In this document: piece after piece, positions 6,674 to 14,314 of the stretch
Layout of the letters: the number at the start of each line of letters is the position of its first letter
Numbering within the stretch: the first letter of the stretch is position 1
Source: Oscillospiraceae bacterium
GTDB taxonomy: Bacteria > Bacillota > Clostridia > Oscillospirales > Ruminococcaceae
NCBI GenBank assembly: GCA_017828835.1
Contig: JAGAEK010000144.1
Location: 1-16,926 of the forward strand
Direction: 5' to 3'
DNA: 16,926 nucleotides
The notes under the pieces: model-generated
What the model saw: only the letters and a program-made list of their open reading frames with translations
What the model was told of the DNA's origin: nothing
Database searches by the model: none
Translations under genes and position numbers: made by a program

Positions 6674-8062
6674 ATGGAAAAGATGTGGGCGGGAAGGTTT
6701 CAAAAAAACCTTGACAAAGAAGCGGACGATTTTAACTCGTCGATACATTTTGACTGCAAAATGTATAAGCAGGATATAAAGGGCTCGATAGTTCACGCGA
6801 TGATGCTTGCGTCGAAGGGGATCATTTCCGAGGAGGAAAAAGAGTCGATCGTTGACGGATTGTCGGGTATACTTTCCGATCTTGAAAACGGTAAACTTGA
6901 TTTCGATCCGGACGCGGAAGATATACACATGTTTGTGGAATCCGAGCTGACGAAACGCATCGGAGATACCGGGAAAAAACTTCATACCGCAAGAAGCCGC
7001 AACGATCAGGTCGCGCTTGATATAAGGCTGTATCTGCGCGATGAAGCAAAAGAGATCGGAGAGCTTATAAAAGAACTTTTAAAAGCGATCAAAGATCAGG
7101 CGATCAAAAACAAAACGACCATTATGCCGGGTTATACCCATTTGCAGCGCGCCCAGCCCATAACTTTTGCTCACCATATATTGGCATATGCTTTTATGCT
7201 GACGAGAGATTATCTGAGGATAGAAGATGCGGTAAAGCGCATGAATCAGTCTCCGATAGGCAGCTGCGCGCTGGCGGGTACTACTTATGATACCGACCGG
7301 TATTTTGAAGCGTGTCAGCTTGGGTTTGACGGAATAACGCTTAACAGTATCGACGGAGTTTCCGACAGGGATTTTTGCGTTGAATTGTTATCGGATTTTT
7401 CGATACTTATGATGCATCTGTCGCGGTTTTCCGAAGAGATAGTTTTGTGGTCGTCATGGGAATTCAAGTTTATCGAGCTTGACGACGGTTATACTACCGG
7501 TTCAAGCATAATGCCGCAAAAGAAAAATCCCGACATGGCGGAACTGGTACGCGGCAAGACCGGGCGCGTCTACGGAGACCTTATTGCACTGCTGACTGCT
7601 CTCAAAGGTCTGCCTCTTGCTTACAATAAGGATATGCAGGAGGATAAAGAGGCGATATTCGACGCAGTCGAGACAGTAAAAAAATGTTTGAAGGTATTTA
7701 CCCCGATGACGGTGACTATGAAGGTGTTGGCGGGGAATATGTATGCGGCGGCGCAAAAAGGGTTTATAAATGCGACCGACCTCGCCGACTATCTGGTGAA
7801 AAAGGGAGTTCCGTTCAGAACGGCTTATAAGACCGTCGGTCAGATCGTTGCTTTTTGTATTTCGGAAAATCTCGTTCTTGAAAGCGTACCGATCGAAAAA
7901 TACAAAGAGTTCAGCCAACTTTTCGACAACGACCTTTATGGGGAAATATCGCTTGAAAACTGTGTCGAAAAGCGTATTTCCGCAGGAGGAACGGGGCTTG
8001 AGTCTATAGAATATCAACTGAAATTTATTACGGAGTTTATCAATGAAAAAAATATTTATTGA
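6674..8062 (+). CDS. argH: Argininosuccinate lyase
   Basis: This enzyme splits argininosuccinate into arginine and fumarate. The 462-residue product has the fumarase/aspartase superfamily signature GSSIMPQKKNPD (276-287), whose conserved serine is the catalytic base. It also has TARSRNDQ (105-112) and GYTHLQRAQP (153-162), the substrate-binding motifs of argininosuccinate lyases. The active form is a tetramer in this family. The gene starts 17 bases after the argG stop, with GAGTAGG about 7 bases before the ATG. The last 20 bases overlap the start of argC, so translation of the two is probably coupled. Confidence 0.97.
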   Translation: MEKMWAGRFQKNLDKEADDFNSSIHFDCKMYKQDIKGSIVHAMMLASKGIISEEEKESIVDGLSGILSDLENGKLDFDPDAEDIHMFVESELTKRIGDTGKKLHTARSRNDQVALDIRLYLRDEAKEIGELIKELLKAIKDQAIKNKTTIMPGYTHLQRAQPITFAHHILAYAFMLTRDYLRIEDAVKRMNQSPIGSCALAGTTYDTDRYFEACQLGFDGITLNSIDGVSDRDFCVELLSDFSILMMHLSRFSEEIVLWSSWEFKFIELDDGYTTGSSIMPQKKNPDMAELVRGKTGRVYGDLIALLTALKGLPLAYNKDMQEDKEAIFDAVETVKKCLKVFTPMTVTMKVLAGNMYAAAQKGFINATDLADYLVKKGVPFRTAYKTVGQIVAFCISENLVLESVPIEKYKEFSQLFDNDLYGEISLENCVEKRISAGGTGLESIEYQLKFITEFINEKNIY

Positions 8063-8975
8063 CGGGAAAGCCGGAACCACGGGGCTTAGGATATTCGAAC
8101 GTCTGAGCAGCAGAGACGACGTATCCGTTATTGTTCTTCCCGAAGAACAGCGCAAAGATAAAGATATCAGAAAAAAGGCACTCAACGAGGCTGATATCGT
8201 GTTTTTGTGTCTGCCGGATGAGGCGGCGATCGAGGCGGTGTCGCTTATCGAAAATCCGAATACGGTAGTGCTTGACACTTCGACCGCTCACAGGACAAAT
8301 CCCGGGTGGGCATACGGATTTCCGGAGCTTTCCGAAGAATTTGAGGAAAAAATCAGAACGTCGAAAAGAATTGCGGTACCCGGATGTCACGCAAGCGGTT
8401 TTATATCGCTTGTGTTTCCGCTTATAGAGGCTCGAATTATACCGAAAGACGCGCTGCTTTCCTGCTTTTCGATCACAGGTTACAGCGGCGGAGGCAAGAA
8501 AATGATCGCGGATTATGAATCTGAGAACAGATCCGAGTTGCTTTGCGCACCCCGTCAATACGGTATAGCTCAGAAGCACAAACATCTGCCTGAAATGAAA
8601 AAGATCACAGGGCTTGAGAACGAACCGGTATTTATTCCGGCGGTCGCCGATTATTACAGCGGTATGGAGGTAACGGTACCGGTTTTCGCTTCCCAACTGA
8701 TAAACGGTGCAGCGGCAGACGATATCAAAAACGTATATTCAAAAAAATATTCTGGAGATATAGTTAAATACGTCGCTGATTTTGCAGAGGATTCTTTTGT
8801 TTCGGCAAACAAACTGTCCGGCAAAGACGGTATGGAAATAAGCGTTGCGGGAAACGAAGAGCGTATTTTGCTTATTTCAAGATACGACAATCTTGGGAAA
8901 GGCGCTTCGGGCGCGGCTTTGGAATGTATGAATACAGTACTCGGCCTTGATAAGAAGACGGGTCTTGAGTTATAA
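8043..8975 (+). CDS. argC: N-acetyl-gamma-glutamyl-phosphate reductase, short (type 2) form
   Basis: This enzyme reduces N-acetylglutamyl-5-phosphate to the semialdehyde with NADPH. The 310-residue product has an N-terminal nucleotide-binding loop FIDGKAGTTG (5-14), the catalytic cysteine C115 in VPGCHASG (112-119), and a histidine in KHLPEM (180-185) that fits the general base. It follows the short alternative ArgC form (about 310 residues, GCHAS at the active site) rather than the common 340-350-residue form with GCYPT. The start is ATG 8043 with GGAG (8032-8035) seven bases upstream, both inside the end of argH. The next gene's ribosome binding site overlaps its stop codon. Confidence 0.93.
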   Translation: MKKIFIDGKAGTTGLRIFERLSSRDDVSVIVLPEEQRKDKDIRKKALNEADIVFLCLPDEAAIEAVSLIENPNTVVLDTSTAHRTNPGWAYGFPELSEEFEEKIRTSKRIAVPGCHASGFISLVFPLIEARIIPKDALLSCFSITGYSGGGKKMIADYESENRSELLCAPRQYGIAQKHKHLPEMKKITGLENEPVFIPAVADYYSGMEVTVPVFASQLINGAAADDIKNVYSKKYSGDIVKYVADFAEDSFVSANKLSGKDGMEISVAGNEERILLISRYDNLGKGASGAALECMNTVLGLDKKTGLEL

Positions 8976-8988
8976 GGAGAGATGTTTT

Positions 8989-10203
8989 ATGAAAATAATA
9001 TCCGGCGGGGTTTGTGCGGCAAAGGGTTTTACCGCTAACGGAGTACATTGCGGTATACGCAAGAACAGAGACAAAAGGGATCTGTCGCTTATTTTAAGCT
9101 CTGTACGAGCAAACGCAGCCGCCGTTTATACGACTAATCTGGTAAAAGGCGCGCCGCTGATCGTCACAAAAAATCATATTTCGGACGGTTATGCAAAAGC
9201 AATAATCTGCAACAGCGGAAACGCGAATACCTGCAATAAAAACGGAATTGAAGTAGCGGAAAAGATCAGCGAACTGCTTGCGCAGGAGCTTAAAATCTCA
9301 ACGGACGACGTTGTTATTGCTTCGACCGGAGTTATCGGACAGCCGCTTGACGTTGAACCGATAAAAAACGGTATACCGGAACTTGTCAAAGGACTTTCGG
9401 ACGATAAAAGCAGTCAGGCGGCGGAAGGTATAATGACGACCGATACGAGACAAAAAGAGATCGCCGTAAGCTTTGAGATAGGCGGAAAAGAATGCAGGAT
9501 AGGCGGTATTGCAAAAGGATCCGGAATGATAAATCCGAATATGGCGACCATGTTGGTGTTTATCACTACCGATTGCGCGATAAGTTCCGAAATGCTTCGG
9601 GAGGCTCTTTCTTCCGACATACAAAACACGTTCAATATGATAAGCATCGACGGAGATACCTCGACGAACGACATGGTGACCGTTCTGGCTAACGGATTGG
9701 CTGAAAATCGTCAGATCGTTTCGAAGGGGAAAGATTTTGAAACGTTTATGGAAGCGCTGAATACGGTTTGCGTATATCTTTGCAGGATGATCGCCGGAGA
9801 CGGAGAGGGTGCGACCAAACTGCTTGAATGCAGAGTGTCTGGCGCAAGCGATCTCAAAACCGCGAAAACCGTTGCGAAGTCGGTCGTTTGTTCGTCGCTG
9901 ACAAAGGCGGCTATGTTCGGTTCCGATGCGAACTGGGGACGCGTTCTTTGCGCGATCGGGTATTCCGGAGCGGACGTTGACGTCAATAAGATCGACGTTT
10001 GTTTTAAATCCGCAAAAGGTACTATAAAAGTTTGCGAAAACGGTTCCGGAATCGATTTTTCGGAAGAAACGGCAAAAGATATATTGCTTGAAAATGAGAT
10101 CGAGATACTGGTGGATCTGAAAAGCGGAAGTTTCAGTTCTCGTGCGTGGGGCTGCGACCTTACTTACGATTACGTTAAGATCAACGGTGATTACCGTACC
10201 TGA
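8989..10203 (+). CDS. argJ: Ornithine acetyltransferase (glutamate N-acetyltransferase), ArgJ
   Basis: ArgJ moves the acetyl group from N-acetylornithine to glutamate, releasing ornithine and closing the acetyl cycle. Some members also make N-acetylglutamate from acetyl-CoA; sequence alone does not settle which type this is. The 404-residue precursor contains GMINPNMATMLVF (179-191). Family members cleave themselves at the Ala-Thr bond, here A186/T187, to give alpha and beta chains, with the threonine as nucleophile. STGVIGQPL (112-120) supplies the oxyanion region. The start is ATG 8989, nine bases after AAGGAG (8974-8979), which overlaps the argC stop. An in-frame ATC-type extension back to 8947 would run into argC without a ribosome binding site. 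Confidence 0.96.
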   Translation: MKIISGGVCAAKGFTANGVHCGIRKNRDKRDLSLILSSVRANAAAVYTTNLVKGAPLIVTKNHISDGYAKAIICNSGNANTCNKNGIEVAEKISELLAQELKISTDDVVIASTGVIGQPLDVEPIKNGIPELVKGLSDDKSSQAAEGIMTTDTRQKEIAVSFEIGGKECRIGGIAKGSGMINPNMATMLVFITTDCAISSEMLREALSSDIQNTFNMISIDGDTSTNDMVTVLANGLAENRQIVSKGKDFETFMEALNTVCVYLCRMIAGDGEGATKLLECRVSGASDLKTAKTVAKSVVCSSLTKAAMFGSDANWGRVLCAIGYSGADVDVNKIDVCFKSAKGTIKVCENGSGIDFSEETAKDILLENEIEILVDLKSGSFSSRAWGCDLTYDYVKINGDYRT

Positions 10204-10223
10204 AGATCACGGAGGAAAATGAT

Positions 10224-11105
10224 ATGGCTTTACATTTGTCAAACGCAAGGCGTGCCGAGGTACTGACTCAGGCGCTGCCTTACATTCAAAAATACTATAA
10301 TAAAGTCGTAGTTATAAAATACGGCGGGAACGCCATGATCAATGAGAAATTAAAGCAGCAGGTAATGGAAGACGTAGTGCTTTTGTTTCTGGTAGGCGTC
10401 AAAGTCATTCTTGTTCACGGCGGCGGTCCCGAGATAACGGATATGCTGAAAAAAGTCGGCAAAAAATCTGTTTTTATTGACGGATTAAGGGTCACCGACA
10501 GAGAAACCGCGGAGATCGTACAAATGGTACTTGCGGGAAAGGTGAATAAAAGTCTTGTCAATCTTCTTGAAATAAAGGGCGGAAAGGCAGTCGGAATTTC
10601 GGGAGTGGACGGACGTTTGATCGAAGCAAAACCGAAAAACGATCAGCTTGGATTTGTCGGAGAAATAACATCGGTTAACATTGAGCCGATAACCGATCTT
10701 TTGAGCCACGGATACATTCCGGTGGTCTCGACGGTCGGATGTGATAAAGAGGGCAATATTTATAATGTCAACGCCGATACGGCGGCGGCATACATTGCGG
10801 GCGCAATGAAGGCGGAAAGTCTGATCTCGATGACTGATATCGCAGGAATATTGAAGGATAAAGACGATCCGACGTCGCTTATTCCCTGCGTTGATATCAA
10901 AAAAGCGGTTGAACTGTTTGAGGACGGCACTATTTCCGGAGGTATGATACCGAAAGTCGAGTGCTGTATCGACGCGATACATCGCGGAGTTAAGAAAGTT
11001 ATCATAATGGACGGCCGTGTGCCGCATTCTCTGTTGATAGAAACACTGACGGATGAAGGCGCCGGTACTATGGTTATTGAGGATAGTGATAAAGTTGAAT
11101 ATTAA
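10224..11105 (+). CDS. argB: Acetylglutamate kinase, probably arginine-sensitive
   Basis: This amino acid kinase phosphorylates N-acetylglutamate with ATP. The 293-residue product has K32 in VIKYGGNAM (30-38), the glycine loop HGGGPE (65-70), and NVNADTAAA (181-189) near the nucleotide site. It carries an N-terminal helix (LTQALPYIQKYYNK, 14-27) and a C-terminal HSLLIETLTDEGAGTMV segment (268-284). Both are features of the hexameric, arginine-inhibited acetylglutamate kinases and are absent or different in the insensitive dimeric enzymes, so feedback inhibition is likely but inferred. The start is ATG 10224, eight bases after GGAGG (10211-10215). The end overlaps the start of argD. Confidence 0.97.
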   Translation: MALHLSNARRAEVLTQALPYIQKYYNKVVVIKYGGNAMINEKLKQQVMEDVVLLFLVGVKVILVHGGGPEITDMLKKVGKKSVFIDGLRVTDRETAEIVQMVLAGKVNKSLVNLLEIKGGKAVGISGVDGRLIEAKPKNDQLGFVGEITSVNIEPITDLLSHGYIPVVSTVGCDKEGNIYNVNADTAAAYIAGAMKAESLISMTDIAGILKDKDDPTSLIPCVDIKKAVELFEDGTISGGMIPKVECCIDAIHRGVKKVIIMDGRVPHSLLIETLTDEGAGTMVIEDSDKVEY

Positions 11106-12267
11106 AGAAAAAGATAATACTTATATTGCGAATACGTACTCCCGTTTTCCGATAGTGCTTACAGAAGGAAAAGGGTCGGTGGTTTTTGATGAAGACGGAA
11201 AGCAGTATATAGATATGAACACCGGGATAGCGGTCAATATTTTCGGATTGTGTGATGACGTTTGGGTCGAAGCAGTAGAAAAACAGCTTTCGGCGTTACA
11301 GCACGTCTCGAATTTATATTATTCGGCGCCGGACGCGACACTTGCTGAAATGCTCTGCGAAAGAACGGGAATGAAAAAGGTGTTCTTTTCAAATTCGGGA
11401 GCCGAAGCGAATGAATGTGCGATAAAAGCGGCAAGAAAATACGCGGCGGGGAAAAAAGGACCCGAATACAGCACGATCATAACCCTTAAAAACAGCTTTC
11501 ACGGCCGTACGATAACCACGCTTGCGGCTACCGGCCAGGACGTGTTTCATAAAGATTTTCTTCCGCTTACGGATGGATTTGATTACGCGGAGGCAAATAA
11601 CGTAAACGATCTGAAGGAAAAGGTTGCGAAGAACAAGACCGCCGCGATCATGTTTGAATGCGTACAGGGAGAGGGCGGAGTTTTACCGCTTGAACGGGAT
11701 TTTGTGAACGAGATAGCCGCGATCTGTCAGAAAGAAGATATTCTGATGATAGTTGACGAGGTACAGACCGGCAACGGACGTTCCGGAAAACTTTATTCTT
11801 ATATGCATTACGGTGTGAGCCCCGATATCGTTACTACAGCAAAAGGTCTGGGCGGCGGATTGCCGCTCGGAGCTACCATGCTCGGAGAAAAGGTGAGCGG
11901 AGTCTTTGAACCCGGTTCCCACGGCTCGACTTTCGGAGGTAATCCCGTTTGCTGTGCAGGAGCGATCAGTATTCTGGAGAGGATCGATGATGAGCTGCTT
12001 AAAAAGGTATGTGATAAATCGAAATTTATCATTGATTCGCTTTCCGGGGCAAAAGGAGTAAAGAGCGTAACGGGTATGGGACTCATGCTGGGAATCGAGA
12101 CCGAAAAGGACGCGTCCGAGGTCATTTCCGAATGTATGAAGAACGGAGTTCTTGTTATCAAGGCGAAAAACAAGGTACGGTTGCTGCCTGCGCTGAATAT
12201 ACCCGACGAATTGCTGTCAAAAGCTGTGAACGTGATCAAAAACGCCTGCGGAGGAGAAAAAATATGA
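11095..12267 (+). CDS. argD: Acetylornithine aminotransferase, TTG start
   Basis: This PLP-dependent class III aminotransferase converts N-acetylglutamate semialdehyde and glutamate to N-acetylornithine. The product of about 390 residues shows the PLP lysine K250 in TTAKGLGGGLPLGA (247-260), the cofactor-binding aspartate in VDEVQTGNGR (220-229), and the phosphate site SNSGAEANE (99-107). Known ArgD proteins begin close to the sequence MNIKExDxxYIxNTYxRFP. That alignment places the start at TTG 11095, with GAGG (11079-11082) 12 bases upstream. GTG 11086 is a second possibility, but its spacing to GAGG is only 3 bases. The first 11 bases lie inside argB. Its stop overlaps the argF start by 4 bases. 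Confidence 0.94.
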   Translation: MNIKEKDNTYIANTYSRFPIVLTEGKGSVVFDEDGKQYIDMNTGIAVNIFGLCDDVWVEAVEKQLSALQHVSNLYYSAPDATLAEMLCERTGMKKVFFSNSGAEANECAIKAARKYAAGKKGPEYSTIITLKNSFHGRTITTLAATGQDVFHKDFLPLTDGFDYAEANNVNDLKEKVAKNKTAAIMFECVQGEGGVLPLERDFVNEIAAICQKEDILMIVDEVQTGNGRSGKLYSYMHYGVSPDIVTTAKGLGGGLPLGATMLGEKVSGVFEPGSHGSTFGGNPVCCAGAISILERIDDELLKKVCDKSKFIIDSLSGAKGVKSVTGMGLMLGIETEKDASEVISECMKNGVLVIKAKNKVRLLPALNIPDELLSKAVNVIKNACGGEKI

Positions 12268-13250
12268 ATTTAAAAGGAAAAAATTTTTTGAAACTGCTTG
12301 ATTTTTCGAGTGAGGAAATCGACTATCTTATAAATCTTGCCGCCGAACTGAAACAAAAAAAGAAGAACGGTATCGAACACAAGCTTTGCAGCGGTAAAAA
12401 CATTGCGTTGATTTTTGAAAAGACCAGTACCAGAACGCGCTGCAGTTTCGAAGTTGCGGCTCACGACCTCGGAATGAACGTTACCTATCTTGATCCCGAC
12501 AGTTCACAGATGGGGAAAAAAGAAAGTATAGCCGATACTGCGCGGGTTCTCGGCAGAATGTTCGACGCTATCGAATATCGCGGCTACGAACAATCGATAG
12601 TCGAAGAACTTGCGGAATATGCGAAAATCCCGGTTTATAACGGACTTACGAATGAATTCCACCCGACGCAGATACTTGCTGATTTTCTTACGATAAAAGA
12701 ACATTTCGGACGTCTCAAGGGTATTAATTTGGTATATATGGGCGATGCGCGCTACAATATGGGAAATTCACTTATGGTCGGATGTGCGAAGATGGGTGTG
12801 AATTTTACCGCCTGCGCTCCGAAAAAGTATTTTCCGGATCAGAAACTTATTGAAATTTGCAGAGAAGTTGCAAAAGAGACCGGTGCAAAGCTTGAATTTT
12901 GCGAGGACACAAAAGCGGCAACAAAAGGTGCCGACGTCATTTATACTGATATTTGGGTGTCTATGGGTGAGCCGATTTGTGTTTGGGAAGAAAGAATAAA
13001 GGATCTGTCGGACTATCAGGTGAACGAGTCTGTTATGGAAAATGCCGGTCAAAATGCCGTGTTTATGCATTGTCTTCCTTCGTATCACGACAAAAAAACG
13101 ACGGTGGGAAAAGAAATGTGCGAGAAATTCGGAAGGGATTCTCTGGAGGTCACCGACCGGGTTTTTGAGAGTGCACAATCGATCGTTTTCGATGAAGCGG
13201 AAAACAGGATGCATACGATAAAAGCGGTAATAGCGGCAACGTTGGGTTGA
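12264..13250 (+). CDS. argF: Ornithine carbamoyltransferase
   Basis: This enzyme transfers carbamoyl phosphate to ornithine, giving citrulline. The 328-residue product has the carbamoyl-phosphate loop STRTR (55-59), HPTQ (133-136), the ornithine-site motif DIWVSMG (229-235), and FMHCLP (267-272) with the catalytic cysteine C270. These distinguish it from aspartate carbamoyltransferase. It is anabolic by context, being placed between argD and the carbamoyl-phosphate synthase genes. The start is ATG 12264 in an ATGA overlap with the argD stop, behind a strong GGAGGAG. A longer in-frame extension back to 12132 lies wholly inside argD and is rejected. Confidence 0.97.
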   Translation: MNLKGKNFLKLLDFSSEEIDYLINLAAELKQKKKNGIEHKLCSGKNIALIFEKTSTRTRCSFEVAAHDLGMNVTYLDPDSSQMGKKESIADTARVLGRMFDAIEYRGYEQSIVEELAEYAKIPVYNGLTNEFHPTQILADFLTIKEHFGRLKGINLVYMGDARYNMGNSLMVGCAKMGVNFTACAPKKYFPDQKLIEICREVAKETGAKLEFCEDTKAATKGADVIYTDIWVSMGEPICVWEERIKDLSDYQVNESVMENAGQNAVFMHCLPSYHDKKTTVGKEMCEKFGRDSLEVTDRVFESAQSIVFDEAENRMHTIKAVIAATLG

Positions 13251-13255
13251 TAGTT

Positions 13256-14314
13256 ATGGATAAAAAAGTGTATTTGATTTTAAGTGACGGTACCGTTTTT
13301 GAGGGATATCGTTTCGGCGCCGACGTCGATACCGTCGGAGAACTCGTTTTTACGACCGGTATGAACGGATATATAGAAACGCTGACTGACGAAAGCTATT
13401 ACGGGCAGATCGTGCTTCAGACCTTCCCGATGATAGGCAATTACGGGATAATAAGCGGAGATTTTGAGGGAAAATGCTCGGTGAAAGGGTACGTTGTGAG
13501 AGAATGGTGCGAGCAGCCTTCAAACTTCCGTTCTGAAGGTACGGTCGACGGATTTTTGAAGAAAAACGGCGTTCCCGGGATTTACGGAATAGACACGAGG
13601 GCGGTTACGAAAATAATTCGCGAACACGGCGTTATGAACGCGATGATAAGCGATAAGATACCCGAAGATTTGACTGAACTTAAAAATTACGCTATAACTT
13701 CGGCGGTAATGAGCGTGACCGGCAGGGAACCGCGGATATTTAAAGCCGAAAATGAGAAATTCAAAGTAACTTTGATGGATTACGGCGCGAAAAAGAATAT
13801 AACGCGCGAACTTTTAAAACGGAACTGCACCGTTACGGTGCTTCCGGCGGACAGTGACGCGGAAACGATTTTAAAAACGGATCCGGACGGGATAATGCTT
13901 TCGAACGGACCGGGGGATCCGGCGGAAAATGAATTTCAGATCGAACAGCTGAAAAAGCTCGTCGGGAAGATCCCGATATGCGGTATATGTCTCGGCCACC
14001 AGCTTCTCGCTCTTGCGATGGGCGGTCAGACGGTGAAACTGAAATACGGTCATCGCGGAGTAAATCAGCCGGTAAAGGACGTTTCAGAGGGAAGGACCTA
14101 CATTACAAGTCAAAACCACGGTTATGCAGTCGTTTCGGAGAGTATAAAAGACGGCAGAATAAGGTTTGTAAACGCAAATGACGGGACCTGTGAGGGGATA
14201 GATTATCCGGAGCTTTCTGCGTTTTCGGTACAGTTCCATCCCGAAGCTTGTTCGGGTCCAAAAGACACGGCGTTTTTGTTTGATCGGTTTATAAATCTGA
14301 TGGAGGGTAAATAA
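13256..14314 (+). CDS. carA: Carbamoyl-phosphate synthase small (glutaminase) subunit
   Basis: CarA hydrolyses glutamine and passes ammonia through a tunnel to CarB. The 352-residue product has an N-terminal CPSase small-chain domain (about 1-160) and a class I glutamine amidotransferase domain (about 170-350). The catalytic triad is C245 in GICLGHQ (243-249) with H328 and E330 in FHPEA (327-331). SNGPGDP (216-222) forms the oxyanion region. The start is ATG 13256, five bases after the argF stop. No good ribosome binding site is visible, so it probably depends on ribosomes finishing argF. TTG 13247, overlapping the argF stop, is an alternative that would add three residues. Placement after argF suggests the pair feeds arginine synthesis; whether it also serves pyrimidines is unknown. 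Confidence 0.96.
   Translation: MDKKVYLILSDGTVFEGYRFGADVDTVGELVFTTGMNGYIETLTDESYYGQIVLQTFPMIGNYGIISGDFEGKCSVKGYVVREWCEQPSNFRSEGTVDGFLKKNGVPGIYGIDTRAVTKIIREHGVMNAMISDKIPEDLTELKNYAITSAVMSVTGREPRIFKAENEKFKVTLMDYGAKKNITRELLKRNCTVTVLPADSDAETILKTDPDGIMLSNGPGDPAENEFQIEQLKKLVGKIPICGICLGHQLLALAMGGQTVKLKYGHRGVNQPVKDVSEGRTYITSQNHGYAVVSESIKDGRIRFVNANDGTCEGIDYPELSAFSVQFHPEACSGPKDTAFLFDRFINLMEGK

Noticed and set aside
7502..8696. Long minus-strand open frames (7502-8278 and 8040-8696)
   Set aside because: They lie opposite argH and argC, which are certain from motifs. Their products are compositionally odd and rich in R, S and F, with no domain.
10485..11027. 180-codon minus-strand open frame
   Set aside because: It is antisense to argB, with no ribosome binding site or recognisable motif.
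12132..12263. N-terminal extension of argF into argD
   Set aside because: The extra 44 residues lie in argD coding sequence. ATG 12264 has GGAGGAG and gives the usual OTC N-terminus.
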